Below, piece after piece: positions 46,802 through 56,110 of a stretch of DNA of 64,000 nucleotides (position 1 is the first letter of the stretch; each line of letters starts with the position of its first letter). The DNA is taken from NCBI RefSeq assembly GCF_942548115.1, contig NZ_OW824151.1:2170001-2234000 (forward strand), read 5' to 3'. The translations under genes and the position numbers were made by a program. Source of the stretch: Aeromicrobium sp. Leaf245. Lineage in GTDB: Bacteria > Actinomycetota > Actinomycetes > Propionibacteriales > Nocardioidaceae. The notes under the pieces were generated by a model. That model saw nothing but the letters and a program-made list of their open reading frames with translations, was not told the origin of the DNA and searched no databases.

Positions 46802-47347
46802 TCAGCGACCTCGGTGTCCGTTCGAGAACGCGTCGAGGACGGCGCGCTGCTCCTCGACCGGCAGCGGATGCATGAGCAGTCCCTCGACGGCAAAGACCCC
46901 CAGACGCGTCATCGCGGGCACTTGGGTCTCGGGAACGCCTGCGTGCCGCAACCCGTCGGCGAGGATGGCGTCCGTCAGCTCGTGGAAAGCGGAGTGCCAC
47001 GCCTCGACCCTCGGGGACGAGGTGGCCAGCGAGTGCACGGTCGTCACCAGCCGACTCTGCCTGGTGAGGCGCTCGACGACCCACAGGAGCCGATCGGTCA
47101 AAGGCTGCTCGACGTGCTCCTCCGCGCCCTGGAGCGCCTGCCCCAGGAGATGGTCGAGGACCGCCACCAGGAGGGCGTCCTTGTCCTCGAAGTACCAGTA
47201 GATGGTCGTGGTGGTGACCCCGGCGGCACGGGCGACCTTGGCCATCGACGTGTTCTCGAACCCGTCGTCGGCGAACAGCGTCGCTGCTGCCACGACGATC
47301 TCGGTGGACTTCTCCTCGCGATCACGGGGGCGGCGGTTCCGAGGCAT
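46802..47347 (-). CDS. TetR family transcriptional regulator
   Basis: A 181-residue TetR repressor. The helix-turn-helix is intact (LFADDGFENTSMAKVARAAG then VTTTTIYWYFEDKDALL); the C-terminal ligand domain is not assignable. It is divergent from a hydrolase-SDR operon, and the 89-base gap holds an inverted repeat likely to be its operator, so it probably represses both itself and the operon. ATG 47347 has TACAGT 5 bases upstream. Confidence 0.9.
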   Translation of the reverse strand: MPRNRRPRDREEKSTEIVVAAATLFADDGFENTSMAKVARAAGVTTTTIYWYFEDKDALLVAVLDHLLGQALQGAEEHVEQPLTDRLLWVVERLTRQSRLVTTVHSLATSSPRVEAWHSAFHELTDAILADGLRHAGVPETQVPAMTRLGVFAVEGLLMHPLPVEEQRAVLDAFSNGHRGR

Positions 47348-47368
47348 GCGTCACTGTATCTTGCACGC

Positions 47369-47406
47369 CGTTCAAGAACCAAGTACGTTCTTGATCGTTG
47401 TTCAAG
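47369..47406. promoter_or_regulatory. Probable TetR operator (three half-sites)
   Basis: TCAAGAAC (47371-47378) and GTTCTTGA (47386-47393) are perfect inverted arms with a 7-base spacer. A further GTTCAAGA copy starts at 47399, 30 bases after the first GTTCAAGA (47369). It lies between the divergent TetR and hydrolase genes. Confidence 0.7.
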
Positions 47407-47436
47407 ACAGCAGCCGCCGCAGACGAGGAGCCCACC

Positions 47437-48384
47437 ATGGTCGCGTCCAGCGACGCCTTCACGACGTCGGAGGAGTGGTTCGACTCCTCCGGCACCCGCT
47501 GTGCCGCTCGGGTGTACCGACCCTCCGGCGCTCCGCAGGAGCGTCCCGTCGTGGTGATGGCCCACGGGTTCGGGTCGGTGCGTGCGCTCCGGCTCTACGC
47601 CTACGCCGAGCGCTTTGTCGCAGCCGGGTACGTCGTCGTGGTCTTCGACTACCGCGGCTTCGGTGAGAGCGACGGCGAGCCACGACAGGTGCTGGACATC
47701 GCCATGCAGCACCAGGACTGGCGGGCGGCCCTCGGGCACGCCAGGTCCCTCGACGGAGTCGATCGCAGTCGCGTCGTGGCGTGGGGCACCTCCTTCGCCG
47801 GTGGCCACGTCATCACCATCGCCGGGCAGGGAGAGCCTCTGGCGGCGATCATCGCCCAGGTCCCCCACGTCAGTGGCCCCGCCGCTGTCAGGTCGACCGG
47901 GCTGCGCGCCGCCCTACGTGCCGTCGTGCCGGGCGTCCGCGACGTCGTCGGTGCTCGACTGGGCCGCGACCCCGTCTACATCGCGAGCGTCGACGTCCCG
48001 GGCCGCACCGCGATGATGACCTCCCCCGACGCCTACGCCGGGATGCTCCGGCTCGTGCACGAGTCCGGCCTGTCGGAGGACGCCTATCCCCGAACGGTCG
48101 CGGCACGCATCGCTTTGAGCATCGGCGCGTACTCACCTCGCCGCTGGGCGGCCGGCATCGAGTGCCCGGCGCTCGTCCAGATCGTCTCGCAGGACGCGAT
48201 CACTCCCCGACGTGTCGCGGAGCGGGCCGCGGCCACGATCCGACGGTCCACCGTCCACGTCTACGACGGCGGCCACTTCGATCCCTACGTCGAGCCCCTG
48301 TTCGAGACGGTCGTCTCGGACCAGCTCGCCTTCCTCCTGCGACACGTACCCCCGACGCCGACCCGCTCGAAGGAGACCTCATGA
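47437..48384 (+). CDS. Alpha/beta-hydrolase (DUF1100/dienelactone-like)
   Basis: A 315-residue cytoplasmic hydrolase. Oxyanion segment VMAHGFGSVR, strand DYRGFGESDG, nucleophile Ser119 in WGTSFAGGH, and a late His in YDGGHFDPYVE. The catalytic acid lies around IVSQDAITP. The substrate is probably a small ester. ATG 47437 is preferred for its GAGGAG site; an in-frame start at 47398 would lie inside the operator. It overlaps the following SDR by 4 bases (ATGA), so both are induced together when the TetR repressor releases. Confidence 0.88.
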   Translation: MVASSDAFTTSEEWFDSSGTRCAARVYRPSGAPQERPVVVMAHGFGSVRALRLYAYAERFVAAGYVVVVFDYRGFGESDGEPRQVLDIAMQHQDWRAALGHARSLDGVDRSRVVAWGTSFAGGHVITIAGQGEPLAAIIAQVPHVSGPAAVRSTGLRAALRAVVPGVRDVVGARLGRDPVYIASVDVPGRTAMMTSPDAYAGMLRLVHESGLSEDAYPRTVAARIALSIGAYSPRRWAAGIECPALVQIVSQDAITPRRVAERAAATIRRSTVHVYDGGHFDPYVEPLFETVVSDQLAFLLRHVPPTPTRSKETS

Positions 48385-49175
48385 CCGTTCCCACCCGTAC
48401 CGCACTCGTCACCGGAGCATCCGCCGGCATCGGTGCCACCTTCGCCCGCACCCTCGCGGCCGAGGGTCTGGACCTCGTCCTCGTCGCCCGACGCAAGGAC
48501 AGGCTCGACGAGCTCGCCCAGGAGCTCACCGACGCCCACGGCGTGCGCTGCGAGGTCCTCGCCGCGGACCTGAGCGACCCGGACGCGCCGAGGGCGATCA
48601 TGGCGTTCGTCGAGGACCGGGGACTCGTCGTCGACGTCCTCGTCAACAACGCCGGCATGTCGGGCAGCACCGCCTTCGCCGAGACCCCGTGGGACTCGCT
48701 GGCTGCCGAGCTCCAGGTGATGGTGACCGCCGTGACCGAGCTGACGCACCTCGTCGTCCCGGGCATGAAGCAGCGGCGCTGGGGTCGGATCGTCAACCTG
48801 TCCTCCCTCGCGGCCTTCGCCCCGCCCGGCGAGAGCCTGCTCTACACCGGCATCAAGAGCTACGTCCTCGACATGTCCCAGGCGCTGGACATGGAGCTCA
48901 AGCCCTTCGGCGTCCACGTCACGGCGCTCTGTCCCGGGTTCACCCACAGCGAGTTCCACCAGACGATGGGAAGCGCGGAGGCCGCCTCCGCGCTTCCGTC
49001 CGTCCTCTGGCAGGAGCCCGAGGCCGTCGTGCGCGCGGGGTGGGCGTCGGTCAACGCAGGCAAGCCCGTGTGCGTGCCCGGCCTTGTCAACAAGGTCCTC
49101 TCCCACGGCATGCGGCCGGTGCCGTTCCGCCTCCAGTACGTCCTGGGCAGGACGTTCAACCCGTTCAAGCACTGA
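48381..49175 (+). CDS. Short-chain dehydrogenase/reductase (DltE-like)
   Basis: A 264-residue SDR. Cofactor motif TGASAGIG, VNNAG, catalytic Ser in NLSSLAAF and YTGIK as the YxxxK motif. The C-terminal HGMRPVPFRLQYVLGRTF fits membrane-near SDRs. ATG 48381 overlaps the upstream hydrolase. With it, this gene may process an ester-bound alcohol or ketone, an inference from context only. A 14-base-pair terminator follows. Confidence 0.9.
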   Translation: MTVPTRTALVTGASAGIGATFARTLAAEGLDLVLVARRKDRLDELAQELTDAHGVRCEVLAADLSDPDAPRAIMAFVEDRGLVVDVLVNNAGMSGSTAFAETPWDSLAAELQVMVTAVTELTHLVVPGMKQRRWGRIVNLSSLAAFAPPGESLLYTGIKSYVLDMSQALDMELKPFGVHVTALCPGFTHSEFHQTMGSAEAASALPSVLWQEPEAVVRAGWASVNAGKPVCVPGLVNKVLSHGMRPVPFRLQYVLGRTFNPFKH

Positions 49176-49209
49176 GGTCGCCGTCTGCGCCGGGCGGATG
49201 CGGAACGAC

Positions 49210-49240
49210 GAAGGGACCGGCCCAGTGGGCCGGTCCCTTC
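49210..49240. terminator. Strong bidirectional terminator
   Basis: GAAGGGACCGGCCC and GGGCCGGTCCCTTC form a perfect 14-base-pair stem with an AGT loop. It separates the SDR (plus) from tRNA-Leu (minus). Confidence 0.85.
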
Positions 49241-49244
49241 AACG

Positions 49245-49330
49245 TGTCCGAGGGGGGACTTGAACCCCCACAGCCCTATCGGGCCACTAGCACCTCAAGC
49301 TAGCGCGTCTACCAATTCCGCCACCCGGAC
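49245..49330 (-). tRNA. tRNA-Leu (anticodon GAG)
   Basis: An 86-base class II tRNA. Acceptor arms GTCCGGG/CTCGGAC pair with one G-U; the anticodon stem CTAGC/GCTAG holds loop TTGAGGT with GAG at 49294-49296. The variable arm GCCC-GATA-GGGC and the T-loop GGTTCAAGTCC are typical of tRNA-Leu. The 3' CCA is not encoded. It reads CUC and CUU codons. Confidence 0.95.
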
Positions 49331-49406
49331 GTGGACCCTGAGGATCCGTGGTGCAGTCAGGAACTGTACCAGCCGGTCCGTGAGCGCCCAGCACCCCCAC
49401 CCCCGC

Positions 49407-50684
49407 TCAGACGAGGTGGGAGACCGTGTGGATGACCAGGCCCGCGAGACCGCCGACGACGGTGCCGTTGATCCGGATGAACTGCAGGTCGCGACCCACG
49501 TGCAGCTCGACCTTGCGGGCCGTCTCGTCACCGTCCCAGCGGTCGACGGTGGCGGAGATGATCGTCGCGACCTCGCCTCCGTAGTGGTCGACCATGTAGG
49601 CGACGGCCTCGGAGACGACCCGGTCGCCGCGTGCCTGGAGGGCCTCGTCCTCCTGGAGGCGGACGGCGAGGTTCTGCAGCTCCTGCAGAGCGCGGCGCCG
49701 CAGCATCCCCTCCTCGTCCTGCAGCGTGTCGATGAGGGCGCGACGCAGGGCGTCCCACACGGCGACGCCCGTGCGGGTGACCTGCGGCTGGTTGAGCATG
49801 CGGGTCTTGAGCCGCTCGAACTTCTGCTGGGTCTCGGCGTCGTCCTCCAGGTCGTCGGCGAGGCGGCCGAGCCAGCCGTCCAACGCGCGGCGGGCGCGGT
49901 GGTCGGGCTGGCTGCGGATCTCGCTCACCCAGGAGACGGCCTCGAGGTGCAGGCGGGCGCCCACGCGCTCGTCGACCCACTGCGGGGTCCACCACGGTGC
50001 CCGCTCCCCCACGAGCGCGCTCACCTCGTCGGCGTTGTCGAGCAGCCACGCGTGCAGCTCGTCGAGGACGAGGTCGACCATGCCCACGTGGGCGCGCTCG
50101 GCCAGGACGTCACCCAGCAGCTTGCCGGCGACCGGCGCGAGCGGCTCCTCGACGAGACGCGGGATGATCGCCTCCTCCACGAGCGCGGCCACGTCCTCCG
50201 GTCGCACGCGGGTGAGGGCGTGGGCCGTGATCTTCGACCCCTCGCGCACGAGCCGGGCCGCGTGGTCGCCGTCGGCCAGCCAGACACCCGTGCGTCGGGT
50301 CAGCTCGGCGGACTCGAGTCGTTCCTTGACGACCTCCGGGCGCAGGAAGTTCTCCGTGACGAACTCCTGCAGGCTGGCCCCGAGCGACGCCTTGCGTCGC
50401 GGGATGATCGCCGTGTGCGGGATCGGCAGCCCCAACGGGTGACGGAACAGCGCCGTGACGGCGAACCAGTCGGCGATCGCGCCGACCATGGCCGCCTCGG
50501 ACGCGGCGTTCACGTAGCCCCACGCGCCGTCGCGCTCCCGCGTCAGCAGGAACACGATCGCGGCGACCACGAGCAGCGACGTCGCGACGACCCGCATCCG
50601 GCGCAGGCCACGACGGCGCTCCTCGTCGGCAGCGGGGTCCGACGACAACGCAGGTCCGGTGGGGTCGGTCAGGGAGGTGCTCAC
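49407..50684 (-). CDS. DUF445 family membrane protein
   Basis: A 425-residue DUF445/YheB-like protein. An N-terminal transmembrane helix (VVATSLLVVAAIVFLLT) is followed by the conserved ADWFAVTALFRHPLGLPIPH segment, long helical repeats, and a C-terminal hydrophobic helix (INGTVVGGLAGLVIHTV). The family role is not established. GTG 50684 has TACGCT 6 bases upstream. Divergent from the metallopeptidase gene. Confidence 0.87.
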   Translation of the reverse strand: MSTSLTDPTGPALSSDPAADEERRRGLRRMRVVATSLLVVAAIVFLLTRERDGAWGYVNAASEAAMVGAIADWFAVTALFRHPLGLPIPHTAIIPRRKASLGASLQEFVTENFLRPEVVKERLESAELTRRTGVWLADGDHAARLVREGSKITAHALTRVRPEDVAALVEEAIIPRLVEEPLAPVAGKLLGDVLAERAHVGMVDLVLDELHAWLLDNADEVSALVGERAPWWTPQWVDERVGARLHLEAVSWVSEIRSQPDHRARRALDGWLGRLADDLEDDAETQQKFERLKTRMLNQPQVTRTGVAVWDALRRALIDTLQDEEGMLRRRALQELQNLAVRLQEDEALQARGDRVVSEAVAYMVDHYGGEVATIISATVDRWDGDETARKVELHVGRDLQFIRINGTVVGGLAGLVIHTVSHLV

Positions 50685-50690
50685 GGGCCG

Positions 50691-50696
50691 AGCGTA
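50691..50696 (-). promoter_or_regulatory. -10 hexamer TACGCT, DUF445 gene
   Basis: TACGCT on the minus strand, 6 bases before GTG 50684. Confidence 0.45.
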
Positions 50697-50751
50697 GGTG
50701 AGCGCGAGGGCGTCGGCCGGTCGAGAGCGCCGAGTCGCTGATCACGCTGCG

Positions 50752-50757
50752 TAGACT
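50752..50757 (+). promoter_or_regulatory. -10 hexamer TAGACT, metallopeptidase gene
   Basis: TAGACT ends 6 bases before ATG 50764; leaderless arrangement. Confidence 0.5.
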
Positions 50758-50763
50758 TCTGCC

Positions 50764-51663
50764 ATGAGCTTCAACGAGGGCGCTCGCCTCGACACCAGCC
50801 AGGTCACCGGGGGCCGGGCCCGCGGCGGGGCCGTCATCGGCGGGGGTGTCGGCGGCATCGTCGTCCTGCTCATCGGTCTCTTCTTCGGCGTCGACCTGAG
50901 CAGCGTCACGGGAGGGTCGAGCAACCCGTTCGACACCAGCCAGGTCGCCGCCCAGGGCGAGGAGTCCACCGAGGACTTCAGCCAGTGCCGGACCGGCGCC
51001 GACGCCAACCGCGACGACACCTGCCGGATCATCGGCACCGTCAACAGCGTCCAGGACTACTGGAACGACGCCCTCCCCGCCGACGTCGGCCGTCAGTACC
51101 GAGCGGCGCAGACGGTCATCTACTCCGGGAGCACGCAGTCCGCGTGCGGCACCGCCTCGAACCAGACGGGGCCGTTCTACTGCCCGTCCGACGAGCGCGT
51201 CTACATGGACGCGACCTTCTTCGAGCTGCTCTCGAGCCGCTTCGGGGCCGACGACGGCGCGCTGGCGCAGGAGTACGTGGTGGCGCACGAGTACGGCCAC
51301 CACGTGCAGCACGTCCTCGGCCTGCTCGGACGCGCGCAGGACGGCAGCGGAGCGACCGGTGGCGGGGTGCGGGTCGAGCTCATGGCCGACTGCCTCGCCG
51401 GGGTGTGGGCCCACCACGCCGCGACCACCGAGGACGCGGACGGCAACACCCTGCTGAAGCCACTCACGCAGGCCGACGTCCGGTCGGCGCTGTCGGCCGC
51501 TGCCGCCGTCGGTGACGACCACATCCAGCAGTCCTCGGGCGCCACGGTGAACCCCGACTCCTGGACGCACGGCTCGAGCGAGCAGCGCCAGCGCTGGTTC
51601 CTGCGGGGCTACGAGGGCGGTACCGCCAACCAGTGCGACACCTTCGCCACCGACGACCTGTGA
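50764..51663 (+). CDS. Neutral zinc metallopeptidase (YpfJ family)
   Basis: A 299-residue membrane-anchored protein. A single transmembrane segment (GGIVVLLIGLFFGVDL, about 30-45) is followed by an extracellular region with the zinc motif HEYGHH and the later VELMADCLAGVW Glu. Four Cys residues (two early pairs) may form disulfides outside the cell. Called a metallopeptidase by family, but proteolysis is not well shown for this family. ATG 50764 begins at MSFNEGARLDTSQV, the standard family start. It overlaps the next gene by 4 bases (GTGA). Confidence 0.9.
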   Translation: MSFNEGARLDTSQVTGGRARGGAVIGGGVGGIVVLLIGLFFGVDLSSVTGGSSNPFDTSQVAAQGEESTEDFSQCRTGADANRDDTCRIIGTVNSVQDYWNDALPADVGRQYRAAQTVIYSGSTQSACGTASNQTGPFYCPSDERVYMDATFFELLSSRFGADDGALAQEYVVAHEYGHHVQHVLGLLGRAQDGSGATGGGVRVELMADCLAGVWAHHAATTEDADGNTLLKPLTQADVRSALSAAAAVGDDHIQQSSGATVNPDSWTHGSSEQRQRWFLRGYEGGTANQCDTFATDDL

Positions 51664-52418
51664 CCGCGGCGCACACCCCGGGCCGCTCGCGCATCCGGGC
51701 CGAGGTCTGGCTGGTCCTGGGGCTGTCCCTCGGACAGTCCGCGGTCTACGCGGTGCTCAGCCTGGTGGCGGCCCTGACCCGCGGGCCGCTGCGCGACGCG
51801 ACCGCCACCCTCAACTCCTCACGCAGCGACCGCGAGTGGCTGGACGTGACCTACCAGCTGCTCGGGATCGGCTTCGCGCTCGTCCCCGTCGCGCTCGCCC
51901 TCTTCCTGCTCGCCGGTGACGGCCCGGGCGTGCTGCGCAGGCTGGGGCTCACCGGCAGCAGCCGACGTCGCGTGGTGGCCGAGGGCATCGGCCTGACGGC
52001 CGTCATCGGGCTCCCCGGCATCGGGCTCTACCTGGCAGGACGTGCGCTGGGCGTGACCGCCGAGGTGCTCACCGTCCCCGAGAACGTGTACTGGTGGACG
52101 GCGATCGTGCTCGTCCTGGCCGCCTTCCAGAACGGCGTGCTGGAGGAGGTCGTCATGGTCGGCTACCTCTTCACCCGGCTCCGCCAGCTCGGCTGGGGCC
52201 CCTGGGCCGTCATCTGGACGAGCGCCGTGATCCGTGGCAGCTACCACCTCTACCAGGGCTTCGGCCAGGGCCTCGGCAACCTCGTCATGGGTCTGGTGTT
52301 CGGCTACTGGTACCACCGGACCCGCCGCCTCGCGCCCCTCGTGGTCGCCCACACGCTGCTCGACGTGTTCGCCTTCGTCGGTGTCCTGCTGCTCGGCGAC
52401 CGGCTGGGACTGCGGTGA
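51660..52418 (+). CDS. CPBP family intramembrane metalloprotease (CAAX-type)
   Basis: A 252-residue polytopic membrane protein of the CPBP/Abi family. Conserved motif 1 EEVVMVGYLFTRL, motif 2 SYHLYQGFGQGLGN and motif 3 HTLLDV provide the Glu/His active residues. Roles in this family include prenyl-protein or peptide processing; no target is known here. GTG 51660 overlaps the metallopeptidase stop (GTGA), and its own stop overlaps the hrpA ATG by 1 base (TGATG), giving a coupled three-gene unit. Confidence 0.87.
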   Translation: MTAAHTPGRSRIRAEVWLVLGLSLGQSAVYAVLSLVAALTRGPLRDATATLNSSRSDREWLDVTYQLLGIGFALVPVALALFLLAGDGPGVLRRLGLTGSSRRRVVAEGIGLTAVIGLPGIGLYLAGRALGVTAEVLTVPENVYWWTAIVLVLAAFQNGVLEEVVMVGYLFTRLRQLGWGPWAVIWTSAVIRGSYHLYQGFGQGLGNLVMGLVFGYWYHRTRRLAPLVVAHTLLDVFAFVGVLLLGDRLGLR

Positions 52419-55400
52419 TGGGCGGTGTGATGGGCGGGGGGATGAAGATCGAGGTCGCTCCCGGCCTGCCGATCGCGGACCGGGCCGACGACATCGCCCA
52501 GGCCCTGCGTGACCACCAGGTCGTGGTCGTCGCCGGGGAGACTGGGTCGGGCAAGACCACGCAGCTGCCGAAGATCGCGCGGCTCCTCGGCCGCGAACGC
52601 ATCGTGCACACGCAGCCCCGACGGATCGCGGCCCGCTCGGTGGCGGCCCGCATCGCGCAGGAGTGCGAGGTCGAGCTGGGCCAGGAGGTGGGCTACGCCG
52701 TCCGGTTCGACGACCGCACGAGCGGCGAGACGCAGATCCGGCTGGTCACGGACGGCCTGCTGCTGAGCGAGATCCACCACGACCGTGACCTGCGCCGCTA
52801 CGACACCGTCATCGTCGACGAGGCCCACGAGCGCAGCCTCGCCATCGACTTCCTGCTGGGATACCTCAAGCAGCTGCTCCCCCGTCGTCCCGACCTGAAG
52901 GTCGTGGTCACCTCGGCGACGATCGACGTCGGTCGGTTCTCGGCGATGTTCGACGACGCACCGGTCGTCGAGGTCAGTGGCCGCACGTACCCGGTGGAGG
53001 TGCGGTACCGCCCCCTCACCGATCCCGACGACGGCATGCTCGACGGGATCACCGCGGCCATCTCCGAGCTCCCCCGCGAGGGCGACGTGCTGGTCTTCCT
53101 GTCCGGGGAGCGCGAGATCCGCGACGCCGCGGCGCACCTCGAGGGTCTGCGCTGGCGCCAGACGGAGATCCTGCCGCTCTACGGGCGGCTGGCGGCCCAG
53201 GACCAGGCCAAGATCTTCGCCTCGCACCCGGGGCGTCGCATCGTGCTGGCGACGAACGTGGCGGAGACGTCGCTGACGGTGCCGGGCATCCGCTACGTGG
53301 TCGACACAGGCTACGCCCGCATCTCCCGCTACAGCCAGCGGCTGAAGGTCCAGCGGCTGCCGATCGAGCCGGTCTCGCGGGCCAGCGCGGCCCAGCGCGC
53401 CGGACGGTGCGGTCGTGTGGCGGACGGCATCTGCATCCGGCTCTACGCCGAGGACGACCACGACGGGCGGCCCGAGTACACCGACCCGGAGATCCTGCGC
53501 ACCAACCTCGCATCCGTCCTGCTGCAGATGGCCGCCCTCGACCTCGGCGACGTCGAGGACTTCCCGTTCCTCGACCCGCCGGACCGCCGTGCCGTCGGGG
53601 ACGGACGCGCGCTGCTGGCCGAGCTCGGCGCGCTGCAGGAGGGCCGGGACGGACGCCCGCGCCTGTCACGGCTCGGGCGGACGATGTCGCGCCTGCCGAC
53701 CGACCCTCGCATGGCACGCATGCTCCTGGCCGCGGACCGCCAGGGCTGCCTGGCCGACGTGCTGGTGATCGTCGCCGGGCTGTCCATCCAGGACCCGCGC
53801 GAGCGGCCGGCCGAGCACCAGGCCCGGGCCGACCAGCTGCACGCCCGCTTCCGCAGCCCCGACTCCGACTTCCTGTCCTGGCTCGTGCTCTGGGAGTACG
53901 TGCGCGAGCGACGTGACGAGCTCAGCAGCAGCGCGTTCCGGCGCCTGTGCCGCGACGAGCTGCTGCACTACCTGCGGATCCGCGAGTGGCAGGACGTGCA
54001 CGCCCAGCTGCGCCGCACCGTCCGCGACCTCGGGATGAAGCCCGGGAAGGTGGGCGCCGACCCCGCCGACGTGCACCGTGCCCTGCTCACCGGCCTGCTG
54101 TCCCACGTGGGCGTGCGCCAGGAGGACTCCAAGGAGTTCCTCGGCGCACGCGGCGCACGCTTCATGGTGTTCCCGGGCTCCGCGCTCGCGCGCAAGCCCC
54201 CGCGCTGGGTGGTGGCCGGCGAGCTGGTCGAGACCGGACGTCTGTGGGGGCGCACCGTGGCCCGCGTCGAGCCGGAGTGGGTGGAGAAGGCCGCACCGCA
54301 CCTGGTCAAGCGCCAGTACGCGGAGCCGCACTGGTCGGCACGCCGCGGCGCGGCCATGGCCAAGGAGCGGGTCACGCTCTACGGGATCCCGCTCGTCGTC
54401 GATCGGCTGGTCCCGCTCGGGCGCCACGACCCGGTCCTGGCGCGCGAGCTGTTCGTCCGGCACGCGCTGGTGCAGGGCGAGTGGCGCACGCAGCACGGGT
54501 TCGTGAAGCGGAACGCCGAGCGCATCGAGGCCGCGGAGGCCGTGGAGGACCGGGTGCGTCGGCGTGGGCTGCGGGTCGACGACGAGACCCTCTTCGCGTT
54601 CTACGACGGACGGGTCCCGGCCGACGTCGTCTCCGTGCGGCACTTCGACGCGTGGTGGAAGAAGACCTCGCGCGAGACCCCGGACCTGCTCGACCTCGAC
54701 CCGGACTCGCTCCTGGCCGACGTCGGCGACCTGGAACGGGACTTCCCCACCACGTGGACGTCGCAGTCGGCCGAGTACCAGGTGTCCTACGCCTTCGAGC
54801 CCGGCAGCGACACCGACGGCGTGATCGTCGACGTCCCGGTCGACGCGCTGCTGTCGGTGGACCCGGCCGAGTTCCTGTGGAACGTGCCCGGACACCGCGC
54901 CGAGCTGGTGGTCGCGCTCGTCCGCTCGCTGCCGAAGCGTCTGCGCCGCGAGCTCGTGCCGGTACCGGACCACGCCGCTGCGCTGGTCGAGGTGCTGGAC
55001 CCCTCGGGTGGCCCGCTCCTCGAGCAGCTGGTGCGCGGCATCCGGCAGCGCACGGGCACCCTCGTCACCCCCGACGACTTCGACCTCTCCGCCGTCCCCG
55101 AGCACCTGGTGGTCACGTTCCGCGTGGTCGACGACGGCGCCGAGATCGCGCGGGGTCGTGACCTGGAGGCGCTGCGGGCCGAGCTGAGCGACGTCGTGCG
55201 TCGCGACCTCGAGCAGGTGGCCGCCGCGGCCGAGCGCACGGGCATCACGTCGTGGGACGTCGGCACGATCGAGCGCACCGTTCCCGCGGGCCAGGTGACT
55301 GGCTACCCCGCGCTGGTCGACGCCGGTGCCTCGGTGACGCTCACGGTGCTCGACACCGAGGCAGAGCAGCACGTGGCCATGGTGCGCGCCCAGGCACGGC

Positions 55401-56047
55401 TGCTGGCCCTGGGCACACCCACGACCACGCCGTCGCTCGGTCGCACCCTCGACCTTCGCCAGAAGCTGTTGCTCGCCTCCTCCCCGTACCGGGACGCCGC
55501 GGCCGTGCTCGACGACTGCCGCCTCGCGGCACTCGACGACCTGGTGACCCGGCACGGTGGCCCGGTGTGGGACGAGGCCGCGTTCGCGGCGCTGCGCGAG
55601 AAGGCCCGGTCCGAGGTGCACGACGCGACCGCCGCGGTGCTCCGCGACGTGCTGCGCGCCCTCGAGAAGCTCGCCCAGGTGCAGCCCCAGGGTCCGGGCG
55701 AGGCCGCGGAGGACGTGCGGGTGCAGCTCAGCTGGCTCGTCCACCCGGGGTTCGTCCGCGAGCTCGGGGTCGGCCAGGTGCGGCGTCTGCACGTCTACCT
55801 CGAGGCAGCACGGCGTCGGCTGGCCACTCCTGCGAACGAGCAGCTGCTGCGCGTGCAGGAGCTCGAGGCCGAGTTCCACGACCGGACCGACGGGCTCGGC
55901 GACCTGCGTCGGCACGCTGCCGACGTCGAGGAGGTGCGCTGGGCGCTCGAGGAGCTGCGCGTGAGCGTCGTGGCGCAGAACCTCGGGACGTCCCGGCCGG
56001 TCTCGGTCAAGCGGCTGCGGCGCATGCTCGACGACCTCGCCGTCTGA
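52418..56047 (+). CDS. hrpA: DEAH-box ATP-dependent RNA helicase HrpA
   Basis: A 1209-residue DEAH/RHA helicase. Walker A AGETGSGKTT near residue 40, VDEAH (DEAH box), VTSATI, TNVAETSLTVPGI and QRAGRCGRV are intact, followed by the ratchet/winged helix and the long DUF3418 C-terminal region typical of HrpA. It remodels mRNA or stalled ribosome complexes. Three in-frame ATGs (52418, 52430, 52442) precede the fold; 52418 is chosen because it couples to the CPBP stop. A 16-base-pair terminator follows the gene. Confidence 0.93.
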   Translation: MGGVMGGGMKIEVAPGLPIADRADDIAQALRDHQVVVVAGETGSGKTTQLPKIARLLGRERIVHTQPRRIAARSVAARIAQECEVELGQEVGYAVRFDDRTSGETQIRLVTDGLLLSEIHHDRDLRRYDTVIVDEAHERSLAIDFLLGYLKQLLPRRPDLKVVVTSATIDVGRFSAMFDDAPVVEVSGRTYPVEVRYRPLTDPDDGMLDGITAAISELPREGDVLVFLSGEREIRDAAAHLEGLRWRQTEILPLYGRLAAQDQAKIFASHPGRRIVLATNVAETSLTVPGIRYVVDTGYARISRYSQRLKVQRLPIEPVSRASAAQRAGRCGRVADGICIRLYAEDDHDGRPEYTDPEILRTNLASVLLQMAALDLGDVEDFPFLDPPDRRAVGDGRALLAELGALQEGRDGRPRLSRLGRTMSRLPTDPRMARMLLAADRQGCLADVLVIVAGLSIQDPRERPAEHQARADQLHARFRSPDSDFLSWLVLWEYVRERRDELSSSAFRRLCRDELLHYLRIREWQDVHAQLRRTVRDLGMKPGKVGADPADVHRALLTGLLSHVGVRQEDSKEFLGARGARFMVFPGSALARKPPRWVVAGELVETGRLWGRTVARVEPEWVEKAAPHLVKRQYAEPHWSARRGAAMAKERVTLYGIPLVVDRLVPLGRHDPVLARELFVRHALVQGEWRTQHGFVKRNAERIEAAEAVEDRVRRRGLRVDDETLFAFYDGRVPADVVSVRHFDAWWKKTSRETPDLLDLDPDSLLADVGDLERDFPTTWTSQSAEYQVSYAFEPGSDTDGVIVDVPVDALLSVDPAEFLWNVPGHRAELVVALVRSLPKRLRRELVPVPDHAAALVEVLDPSGGPLLEQLVRGIRQRTGTLVTPDDFDLSAVPEHLVVTFRVVDDGAEIARGRDLEALRAELSDVVRRDLEQVAAAAERTGITSWDVGTIERTVPAGQVTGYPALVDAGASVTLTVLDTEAEQHVAMVRAQARLLALGTPTTTPSLGRTLDLRQKLLLASSPYRDAAAVLDDCRLAALDDLVTRHGGPVWDEAAFAALREKARSEVHDATAAVLRDVLRALEKLAQVQPQGPGEAAEDVRVQLSWLVHPGFVRELGVGQVRRLHVYLEAARRRLATPANEQLLRVQELEAEFHDRTDGLGDLRRHAADVEEVRWALEELRVSVVAQNLGTSRPVSVKRLRRMLDDLAV

Positions 56048-56049
56048 CG

Positions 56050-56086
56050 ACGACGCCCCGCGACCGAGGTGGTCGCGGGGCGTCGT
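56050..56086. terminator. Strong hairpin between hrpA and FKBP gene
   Basis: ACGACGCCCCGCGACC and GGTCGCGGGGCGTCGT form a perfect 16-base-pair stem with a GAGGT loop, serving both convergent genes. Confidence 0.85.
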
Positions 56087-56110
56087 GGTGGATCGGGTGG
56101 GGACGGGCGG

